Shown: positions 26,800-32,010 of the stretch, piece by piece
Position numbering within the stretch: the stretch's first letter is position 1
How the letters are laid out: each line of letters opens with the position of its first letter
Source: Streptomyces bohaiensis
GTDB lineage: Bacteria > Actinomycetota > Actinomycetes > Streptomycetales > Streptomycetaceae
DNA: 32,010 nucleotides
Direction: 5' to 3'
Assembly (NCBI RefSeq): GCF_012033785.1
Contig: NZ_JAAVJC010000028.1
Coordinates: 1-32,010 of the forward strand
The notes under the pieces: model-generated
What the model was told of the DNA's origin: nothing
The model's input: only the letters and a program-made list of their open reading frames with translations
Databases searched by the model: none
Translations under genes and position numbers: made by a program

Positions 26800-27112
26800 G
26801 GCTACTTCGTAGTCCTGTCTCTCGTCAACGCTCCGGAACCCGGCTTCCGCCTCCACCCCCGAGCCCCGACCCACGCGGTCGGGTGTGTCGCCCTGCTGAG
26901 CCGGTTTGCGCGCAGCAGGTTTCCCTTGCGGGAGAGGGGGGATGACTTCCACCGAGTGCCTGGCCGCCACCCCGCACACGCTTCCCGGAAGATCCCGGTA
27001 CTTCCGTCCCTACCCTGTCTGACCAGGGCATATATGGAACGACGAATACGGTGGGACTCGCTTCCGATCCTCCCGGCGGGAGGCGCGCGGCATCGGCGCA
27101 CGACCGAGCAAC
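26800..27112 (-). promoter_or_regulatory. Long untranslated leader of the S10 operon
   Basis: About 310 bases with no convincing gene; the small open frames here have no ribosome site and shadow-like composition. Hairpins visible are CCTCCC/GGGAGG (27069-27074 with 27078-27083), CCCTG/CAGGG near 27012-27028, and CCCGACC/GGTCGGG (26865-26871 with 26877-26883), about 65 bases upstream of rpsJ. An autoregulatory or antitermination leader is plausible, but I cannot match it to the known enteric L4-dependent leader. Confidence 0.45.
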
Positions 27113-27118
27113 CCGCCC

Positions 27119-27149
27119 AGTGTGCCATACCGGACACAGCCGTCGCCAA
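27119..27149 (-). promoter_or_regulatory. Candidate S10 operon promoter
   Basis: Minus strand TTGGCG (27149-27144), 19-base spacer and CACACT (27124-27119). The -10 begins with CA rather than TA and the spacing is long. I recall similar sequence upstream of rpsJ in Streptomyces, which supports the call. Transcription would start near 27112. Confidence 0.45.
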
Positions 27150-27190
27150 TCGCTGCCCGGGGCCTGACCAGGACGTGACGATCCTCACGC

Positions 27191-27206
27191 GCACGTTCGA
27201 ACGTGC
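27191..27206. promoter_or_regulatory. Perfect 16-base palindrome upstream of the S10 promoter
   Basis: GCACGTTCGAACGTGC, centred about 50 bases upstream of the candidate rpsJ -35, in the gap between the PIN gene and the S10 promoter. Dyad symmetry suggests a dimeric regulator site. Its GTTCGAAC core is the inverse arrangement of the actinobacterial LexA box, so it is not an SOS box. Confidence 0.4.
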
Positions 27207-27329
27207 AGCCCCCGCGGACCCCAACTCCCCTTACCACGCGCCGCATGGGCCGGACCACCCCGCGGCAGCCGAAGCGACGCACGCCACACGATGGGGCGCC
27301 CTCCTCGGCGCCGGGACACCTCCAGAGGG
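27207..27329. other. Gene-free stretch between the PIN gene and the S10 promoter
   Basis: No gene seen. It contains GGCGCC-CTCCTC-GGCGCC (27295-27312), a 6-bp stem 18 bases past the PIN gene stop, which may be a weak terminator for that gene. Nothing else recognisable. Confidence 0.35.
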
Positions 27330-27848
27330 TCACAGCAGGCGGTGCTGCCTGGCCCAGGTCACGAACCCGCCGCGCGGGCAGGGGTAGCGCGCGCCCGTGG
27401 CGATCATCGCGTCGACCAGCGCCGTCGCCGCGTGCGCGGTGATGTCACCGACCCGCACCGCGTCCGCGACCACCCGAAGTGAGCCGCGCACGTCGAGCCC
27501 CTCGCGCAGACCGATGCGCCGGGCATCCGCGTCGTCGACCACGGCGACCGCCCGGTGCACCTCCGCCCAGGCGAGCACGGTGGCCTCGCCGTGATTGGAC
27601 TTCGCACCCGCCACGCGGGCCATCCAGGCGACCAGGGCCTCGATCTCGGCAAGGTCGTCCACATGGACGACTTCCAACCAGTCCAGCCCCGCGAGCGGTA
27701 AGCCGTAATGGCTGATCTCGCTCACCACAGCCTGGGTGGTGACATTGCGGCGGGGTGTCCTGCCGCAATGCTGCGCGATCAGCCCGAGGAGGTCGATCTT
27801 CTCCGCTCGGATGGCGTGCAGCAACGGGGACGTGTCCCAGGCCAGCAC
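27330..27848 (-). CDS. PIN-domain protein (DUF3368-like), probable RNase component
   Basis: 172 aa from the only in-frame canonical start near the domain, GTG 27848. The PIN acidic residues are all in place: Asp5 (LAWDTSPLLHAIR), Glu44 (TTQAVVSEIS), Glu88 (NHGEATVLAWAE) and Asp105/Asp106 (AVVDDADARRIG). The C-terminal GLDVRGSLRVVADAVRVGDI resembles the DUF3368 PIN subgroup. PIN proteins are metal-dependent ribonucleases, often toxins. The gene overlaps the XRE-ImmA/IrrE gene by 70 bases in the -1 frame and has no ribosome site. It may therefore be translated by coupling or by -1 frameshift, or the true start could be a non-canonical ACG/CTG a little upstream. The function as toxin or effector is inferred from family and context. 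Confidence 0.75.
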   Translation of the reverse strand: MLAWDTSPLLHAIRAEKIDLLGLIAQHCGRTPRRNVTTQAVVSEISHYGLPLAGLDWLEVVHVDDLAEIEALVAWMARVAGAKSNHGEATVLAWAEVHRAVAVVDDADARRIGLREGLDVRGSLRVVADAVRVGDITAHAATALVDAMIATGARYPCPRGGFVTWARQHRLL

Positions 27849-28981
27849 TGCCGGGCCGTCGGGAGAGCCGGTGGAGATCGTCGCGGTGGGCAGTCCCCCA
27901 GCGTGCGCCCGGGAAGTTCGTCTTCTGTCACCGCGCCGTACAGCAGCTCGACGGCGCGGGGCGCGGTGACCGCGCCCCGCGACCACGCGGCGAGAGCGGC
28001 TCGGCTCCACTGCCGTCCCGTGGTACCGATCGCGAGATCCTCCTCGGGCTGGCTCCCGTGGATCGCGAGGAAGTCCCCACGGACAGGGGTGTCCGCCTTG
28101 AGCCGCCTGGCTTCGCCCGGCTCCAGCAGTTCGAGTCTCCGGCCCCGGTTGACCATGGCGCTCCACGAGACCCGGTACGAGGCCGCAAGGCGGACCATGG
28201 CCTCCCTGGCTCCTCCCGGCTCTCGCGACCATGCCTCCCATACCTGACGCATGTCGGCCTCGGGCAGAAGGAACTCCTCCACGAAGGCGTCGATGAGCTG
28301 TTCCCGCTCGTCGCGCCCCGCCGCCACCCCGGCATCGGAGTGGTACTCGTCCTGCATCAAGTGGTGGCCGAGTTCGTGAGCCGCCGTCCACCTGCGCCGC
28401 CCCGGTGCGGCCCTCCCGCTGATCACCGAGACACCGAAGCCGTCCAGGAGCAGTGAGGCGCCCTCCGCCGGCTCGTCCACCACGGTCAGATACAGCCCGA
28501 AGCGCTCCGCCACATCAGCGAGTGGCCCCAGCGGCCCTTCCGGCCGTCTGATGGCGCGGCGCGCGCGCCTCGCCAGCCCTGTGGGGTCGTCCCCGTTGTC
28601 CGGGCGGTCGACGAGTGGCGCGGGCGGAACCAGGTAGCCGTGACCGACGAGCCATTCCGCCCGCCGCGCGTGCTCCTCCAACCGGGCGTCCAGCCGGTAC
28701 CGGGCGCGGGCGGTCGCGTCAGGGTTGTCCTCGAGAGCGCGGCGCCGCGAGACCAGCGTGCGGGGCGGGCGCGAGACCAGGTGGGCGAGCGGAACCCCCA
28801 ACTCATCTGCCAGTCGCAGCAGTTCGAGCGCGGTGACCCGCCGGTCCCCGGCCTCGATCCGCACCAACGCGGTGCGTTCCATGCCTACTCTCGCCGCCAG
28901 CTCCGCCTGGTTGAGGTCCGCGGCGAGGCGCGCCTCGGCGATGCGCTCGCCCACTTCCGCCCAGCTCTGCACACCGTCCAT
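27779..28981 (-). CDS. XRE-HTH / ImmA-IrrE fusion protein
   Basis: 400 aa from ATG 28981 (MDGVQSWAEVGERIAEARL). Residues 7-63 are an XRE helix-turn-helix (LNQAELAARVGMERTALVRIEAGDRRVTALELLRLADELG). Residues about 140-250 are an ImmA/IrrE metallopeptidase with HELGH at 202-206 and downstream EQLIDAFVEEFLLP supplying Glu227. The rest is a helical C-terminal region. The last 37 or so residues (CPPRRSPPALPTARQ...) read in the overlap with the PIN gene and look out-of-frame. An upstream ATG at 29002 would add seven residues, but both ATGs lie inside a perfect palindrome, and 28981 is 7 bases from a -10-like GAAAAT. Combining DNA binding and protease in one chain suggests self-controlled repression relieved by a signal; that is inference. 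Confidence 0.85.
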   Translation of the reverse strand: MDGVQSWAEVGERIAEARLAADLNQAELAARVGMERTALVRIEAGDRRVTALELLRLADELGVPLAHLVSRPPRTLVSRRRALEDNPDATARARYRLDARLEEHARRAEWLVGHGYLVPPAPLVDRPDNGDDPTGLARRARRAIRRPEGPLGPLADVAERFGLYLTVVDEPAEGASLLLDGFGVSVISGRAAPGRRRWTAAHELGHHLMQDEYHSDAGVAAGRDEREQLIDAFVEEFLLPEADMRQVWEAWSREPGGAREAMVRLAASYRVSWSAMVNRGRRLELLEPGEARRLKADTPVRGDFLAIHGSQPEEDLAIGTTGRQWSRAALAAWSRGAVTAPRAVELLYGAVTEDELPGRTLGDCPPRRSPPALPTARQCWPGTRPRCCTPSERRRSTSSG

Positions 28982-29012
28982 GTGTGGGATTTTCCCACAC
29001 ATGGACGGTGTG
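28970..29012 (-). promoter_or_regulatory. Perfect palindrome over the XRE gene start: probable operator/promoter
   Basis: Two 20-base arms (28970-28989 and 28993-29012) are perfect inverted repeats around a TTT spacer; the core is TGTGTGGGA-TTT-TCCCACACA. Each arm contains one of the two candidate ATG codons. On the minus strand GAAAAT at the centre ends 7 bases before ATG 28981, so it may be the -10 of a leaderless promoter. Binding of the encoded XRE protein here would shut off its own gene. Confidence 0.7.
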
Positions 29013-29062
29013 GCGCGCGCTCAGCGGACGACGGGTCGGAAGGCGTGACGGACGAGAGCAGC

Positions 29063-29083
29063 CTCCGGCTCGGGTCTCCGGAG
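29063..29083 (-). terminator. Weak hairpin after the symporter gene
   Basis: CTCCGG (29063-29068) with CCGGAG (29078-29083), 9-base loop, about 30 bases past the symporter stop and ahead of the XRE operator. Short, so only tentative. Confidence 0.3.
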
Positions 29084-29114
29084 CCGCTCCGCGGACCGGG
29101 GGTGCCGAGACACG

Positions 29115-30599
29115 TCACCGAGGTCGGGCCGTGTCGTCCGGGGTGTGGAGGCGCAGGACGGCGCGCTCGGCCCATTCGGGCGGGGTGCCGAGCCGGGAGA
29201 CCCCGTACATGACGGCGAACGCCAGCGGGACCGTCCAGGCGGCCGGCTGGGCGAGGAGGACGACGACCCAGCCGTGCGGGGCGTCCACCACGGCCGAGGC
29301 GAGGGCGGCGCCGGTGGAGGCGCAGACCCCTGCCACGAGTCCGGCCGCCGCCCCCGCGACGGTCAGTCCGCGCCACCAGATCCCGAGGACCAGCAGCGGG
29401 CAGAAGGTGGAGGCCGCCACGGCGAACGCCCAGCCGACCAGCACGTTGATGTCCACCGCGGCGGCCGGCAGCGAGAGCAGCACCGCCACCAGCGCCCCCG
29501 CGGCGACCGCCAGCCGCAGCCGGCCGACGCCGGTGGCGCCGGTGCGCGAGAGGTCGTGGGAGAGGCCGCCGGCCAGGGCGAGCAGCAGCCCGGAGGAGGT
29601 GGAGAGGAACGCCGCGAAGGCGCCGGCCGCCACCAGGGCGGTCAGCACCGCACCCCAGGTGCCGGGGAGCATCGCCCCGGGGAGCACCACGGTCACCGTG
29701 TCGGTGTCGCCCTCGGTCGCCAGTTCGGGGGTGAAGACCCGGCCCAGCAGGCCGTACACCGCGGGGAAGAGGTAGAAGAGGCCGAGCAGCACGATCACCC
29801 AGACCGCGACGCGGCGGGCGGCGCGCGCGGTCGCGGTGGTGCTGAACCGCATGATCACGTGCGGGAGTCCGGCCGCGCCCAGCGTGGTGGCGATCAGGAC
29901 CGACCAGGTGGCCAGCAGCGGTTCGCCGGAGTTGTCGAGGTCGAGCAGCGGCCGGCTCCACGCGGTGAGGTCGACGTGCAGCGCCTCAGCGCGGCCCTCC
30001 GGCCCGGCGGAGGCAAGCAGCACCACGGCGGGGACCGCGATGAAGACCAGCTTCACCAGGTAGTGGAACCCCTGCACGTAGGTGGCGGAGCGCATGCCGC
30101 CGGCGAGGATCGACACCGAGACGACCAGCCCGGCCAGCACGACGCCCACCCAGTAGGGCGTCCCGCTGACCAGGTGCAGCACCACGCCCGCCCCCTTGAA
30201 CTGCGGTATCAGGTACAGCCACATGATCACGAGCACGATCACCGCGCAGAGCTTGCGGATGCGCTGGGAGCCCAACCGGTAGTCGGCGAAGTCGGGGACG
30301 GTGTAGGCGCCGGAGCGGCGCATCGGCCCGGCGACCAGCGCCGCCACCACGACGTAGCCGGCGGTGAAGCCGACGGCGTACCAGAGCGTGCCGATGCCGT
30401 GTTTGAGCATCAGGCCGGCCAGGCCCAGCACGGAGGCGGCGGAGACGTACTCACCGGCGATGGCGAGCGCGTTCCAGGTGGGTTTGACCTCCTGGGAGGC
30501 GACGAGGAAGTCCGGCGTGGAGCGTGCGGCCCGCACCCCGTAGACGCCGATGAGCATGCTGGCGGCCAGCAGCAGCCCGATGGCCAGCAGTCCGGTCAC
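29115..30599 (-). CDS. Sodium:solute symporter family permease (acetate/monocarboxylate type)
   Basis: 494 aa, about 13 membrane helices. The N-terminal half (DFLVASQEVKPTWNALAIAGEYVSAASVLGLAGLML, YTVPDFADYRLGS, IPQFKGAGVVLHLVSG, SILAGGMRSATYVQGFHYLVKL) resembles the ActP/MctC branch, which takes up acetate, propionate or pyruvate with a cation. The C-terminal half has AAFLSTSSGLLLALAGGLSHDL. GTG start 30599 overlaps the stop of the small membrane gene (GTGA). ActP-type permeases usually have a small two-helix partner encoded just upstream, as here. The substrate is inferred from family only. Confidence 0.9.
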   Translation of the reverse strand: MTGLLAIGLLLAASMLIGVYGVRAARSTPDFLVASQEVKPTWNALAIAGEYVSAASVLGLAGLMLKHGIGTLWYAVGFTAGYVVVAALVAGPMRRSGAYTVPDFADYRLGSQRIRKLCAVIVLVIMWLYLIPQFKGAGVVLHLVSGTPYWVGVVLAGLVVSVSILAGGMRSATYVQGFHYLVKLVFIAVPAVVLLASAGPEGRAEALHVDLTAWSRPLLDLDNSGEPLLATWSVLIATTLGAAGLPHVIMRFSTTATARAARRVAVWVIVLLGLFYLFPAVYGLLGRVFTPELATEGDTDTVTVVLPGAMLPGTWGAVLTALVAAGAFAAFLSTSSGLLLALAGGLSHDLSRTGATGVGRLRLAVAAGALVAVLLSLPAAAVDINVLVGWAFAVAASTFCPLLVLGIWWRGLTVAGAAAGLVAGVCASTGAALASAVVDAPHGWVVVLLAQPAAWTVPLAFAVMYGVSRLGTPPEWAERAVLRLHTPDDTARPR

Positions 30600-31096
30600 G
30601 GCCGGCCTCCGCCGGCGGCGGGGCCCCAGTCGCCGGTGCGCGTCCCGGTGGTGGTGCCGGTGCCGGGACGGTGCGCGTCGGTGCCGGGGCCGGGTACGGC
30701 CGGGCGGTGGCGCTCGGGAGCCGCGGAGTCCTCGATCCGCTCGGCGGCGCGGACGTGCAGGGCGGCGATGACCAGCAGCATGGGGTAGCTGGCGGCCATC
30801 AGCAGGAGCCAGGAGGCGGGTACCGGGCCGACCGTGATCCGGTCGAGCGCGGGCAGCGCGGCGAGCAGCCCGGAGAGCCCGAGCAGCAGGGCGGCGAGCC
30901 CCGTGGCGGTCCGCAGGGCAAGGCGGCGCTGCCGGGCGAAGGTCGCGCGGGCCGCAGCGAGCGCGCCGTCGTCCAGGGTGCCGTCGGGCAGCGGCAGCAG
31001 CTGCTGCACGGGCCGGTGGCGCCGGGAGAGCGCGATGCGGGTCTGCGGGCTGGTGACCCGGACCCGGCGGTGCGGGGGGCGGGAGGGCAGGCTCAC
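30596..31096 (-). CDS. Small two-helix membrane protein, DUF485-like partner of the symporter
   Basis: 166 aa from GTG 31096. The first 57 residues are basic (PPHRRVRVTSPQTRIALSRRHRPVQQLLP). Two hydrophobic helices follow (about 63-82 LALRTATGLAALLLGLSGLL and about 95-113 SWLLLMAASYPMLLVIAALHV), then a Pro/Gly/Thr-rich tail. Size, two-helix plan and overlap with the symporter (GTGA) match the small DUF485 proteins that accompany ActP permeases, although I cannot show sequence homology. It starts 10 bases after the LytTR regulator gene. Confidence 0.75.
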   Translation of the reverse strand: MSLPSRPPHRRVRVTSPQTRIALSRRHRPVQQLLPLPDGTLDDGALAAARATFARQRRLALRTATGLAALLLGLSGLLAALPALDRITVGPVPASWLLLMAASYPMLLVIAALHVRAAERIEDSAAPERHRPAVPGPGTDAHRPGTGTTTGTRTGDWGPAAGGGRP

Positions 31097-31106
31097 GGGG
31101 CGGCCG

Positions 31107-31868
31107 TCACCGCTGTTCGTCCCGGACCGCCGCCAGGAGCCGCTCCTTCAGGGCGCGCGCGTGGCGGCGGCTCACGGGGACCTCCCCCGCCGGGGTGCAG
31201 GCGAGCAGCCCGGAGGAGCTGGTGACCCGCAGGTCGCGCACCCAGCGGACGGCGACCAGGTAGCCGCGGTGGGCGCGGACGAACCCGGCGGGGCCCCAGG
31301 CTTCCTCCAGGTAGGAGAGGGAGAGCCGGATGAGATGGCTGTCGTCGGCGGTGTGGAGGCGCACGTAGTCGCCGTGCGCCTCGGCGTACTGGATGTCGTC
31401 GCGGTGGACGAACAGCGTCTGCCGCCCGGTCTCTATCTGGACCACGGTGAGTTCGTCGACGGCCGCGCCGGGTGCCGCGGCGGCCGGGCGGCGCAGCGCG
31501 CGCACCCGGGCGGCGGCCTCGGCCAGCCGCTCGGGCCGGATGGGCTTGAGGAGGTAGTCGGCGGCGCCGATGCCGAAGGCCTCGACGGCGTGGCGCTCGG
31601 AGGCGGTGACGAAGACGATGGCGGGCGGCTCGGACATCATGTGCAGCACCCGGGCGACCTCCATGCCGTCGAGTCCGGGCATGGAGATGTCCAGGAAGAC
31701 CGCGTCGAAGGCGGAGGTGCCCAGGACCCGGACGGCGGCCTCGCCGCTGTCCGCTTCCTCGACGCTGCCGAACTCGGGCAGCTCTGCCAGCATCTCGGCC
31801 AGTTCCTGCCGGGTGAAGGTCTCGTCCTCGACGACGAGTGCGCGCATCGGGCGCGGTGTCTCGGTCAC
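31107..31868 (-). CDS. LytTR-family response regulator
   Basis: 253 aa. Receiver domain (8-125): acidic pocket Glu14/Asp15, phospho-acceptor Asp60 (VFLDISMPGLDGMEVARVL), Thr88 (FVTASERHAVEAFGIGAADYLLKPI) and Lys108. LytTR DNA-binding domain (about 138-250): VHRDDIQYAEAHGDYVRLHTADDSHLIRLSLSYLEEAW, FVRAHRGYLVAVRWV and EVPVSRRHARALKERL. LytTR regulators with paired LytS-type kinases control transport genes in several bacteria, for example pyruvate carriers in E. coli. Here the gene precedes a monocarboxylate-type symporter pair, probably its target. The GTG start overlaps the upstream gene's stop (GTGA). Confidence 0.95.
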   Translation of the reverse strand: MTETPRPMRALVVEDETFTRQELAEMLAELPEFGSVEEADSGEAAVRVLGTSAFDAVFLDISMPGLDGMEVARVLHMMSEPPAIVFVTASERHAVEAFGIGAADYLLKPIRPERLAEAAARVRALRRPAAAAPGAAVDELTVVQIETGRQTLFVHRDDIQYAEAHGDYVRLHTADDSHLIRLSLSYLEEAWGPAGFVRAHRGYLVAVRWVRDLRVTSSSGLLACTPAGEVPVSRRHARALKERLLAAVRDEQR

Positions 31869-32010
31869 CCCGTTTCCCCTTCCGGTCCGTGGGTCGCTGC
31901 TGCGGTGGCGCTGTCGTCCGGTGCGGCGCCGGGCCGCTCGCCGGGGGCGGCACCCGGCGCGGCCGTCGACGAACTCACCGTGGTCCAGATAGAGACCGGG
32001 CGGCAGACGC
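31865..32010 (-). CDS. C-terminal end of an upstream gene, possibly the partner sensor kinase (partial)
   Basis: The TGA at 31867-31865 overlaps the regulator's GTG. Reading back to the window edge in that frame gives 47 residues ending ATHGPEGETG, with an Ala/Pro/Thr-rich acidic composition like a disordered tail. No catalytic motif is inside the window. A sensor histidine kinase is expected from the GTGA coupling with a LytTR regulator, but that is inference, and the frame choice itself is not certain. Confidence 0.4.
   Translation of the reverse strand, partial: VCRPVSIWTTVSSSTAAPGAAPGERPGAAPDDSATAAATHGPEGETG

Noticed and set aside
26825..27031. Leader peptide gene in the S10 leader (MPWSDRVG...)
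   Set aside because: No ribosome site, shadow-like Gly/Arg/Ser composition and no sign of coupling to rpsJ.
27191..27206. LexA/SOS box at the 16-base palindrome
   Set aside because: The actinobacterial box is GAAC-N4-GTTC. This sequence has GTTCGAAC, the reverse arrangement without spacer.
26800..27329. tRNA or rRNA gene in the S10 upstream region
   Set aside because: No cloverleaf, T-arm GTTCRA context with acceptor pairing, or rRNA sequence could be made out. GTTCGAAC at 27195-27202 is part of the palindrome without flanking tRNA arms.
31869..32010. Regulator frame open upstream, suggesting a kinase-regulator fusion
   Set aside because: The extension is Arg-rich and shadow-like (RRAARRRTGRQRHR), and a GTGA overlap with another frame is more typical of adjacent two-component genes.

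Overview
The window is very GC-rich actinobacterial DNA with G/C-biased third codon positions, frequent GTG starts, and four-base GTGA or one-base TGATG/TAATG gene overlaps. The gene order glmM - rpsI - rplM - ABC-F - truA - rplQ - rpoA - rpsK - rpsM - rpmJ - infA - map - adk - secY - spc operon - S10 operon, with no rpsD between rpsK and rpoA, is what I know from Streptomyces. A Streptomyces or close relative is the best reading.

Layout. coaA (pantothenate kinase) reads rightwards at 37-1089 and ends at a 14-bp perfect hairpin. On the other strand lies a two-gene accessory module (1140-3013): a 97-aa Cys/His-containing protein coupled by a GTGA overlap to a 527-aa ImmA/IrrE-type metallopeptidase. 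A 21-bp perfect direct repeat (1090-1110 and 3142-3162) brackets this module. Next come glmM, the rplM-rpsI operon with a clear promoter and structured leader, an ABC-F ATPase, a rightward membrane-anchored hypothetical protein, and truA.

From 10129 to about 27150 the minus strand carries the S10-spc-alpha ribosomal cluster, transcribed from rpsJ (right) to rplQ (left). It encodes 22 ribosomal proteins, RpoA, IF-1, SecY, adenylate kinase and methionine aminopeptidase. Strong hairpins after rplO, adk, rpsM, rpsK, rpoA and rplQ, and a promoter before infA, probably divide it into sub-transcripts. The rpoA-rplQ gap holds an extreme G16C14 self-complementary tract.

Upstream of the rpsJ leader is a second accessory module (27330-29012): an XRE-HTH/ImmA-IrrE fusion protein overlapping a PIN-domain protein in the -1 frame. 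It is preceded by a perfect 20-bp-arm palindrome covering the start codon. The right end is a signalling/transport operon: the tail of an upstream gene (perhaps a sensor kinase), a LytTR response regulator, a small two-helix membrane protein and an acetate/monocarboxylate-type sodium:solute symporter.

The ribosomal core is ordinary. The candidates for an undescribed system are the two metallopeptidase modules at its two ends: the repeat-flanked small protein/ImmA-IrrE pair, and the XRE-ImmA/IrrE-PIN set with its operator-like palindrome and possible frameshift coupling.
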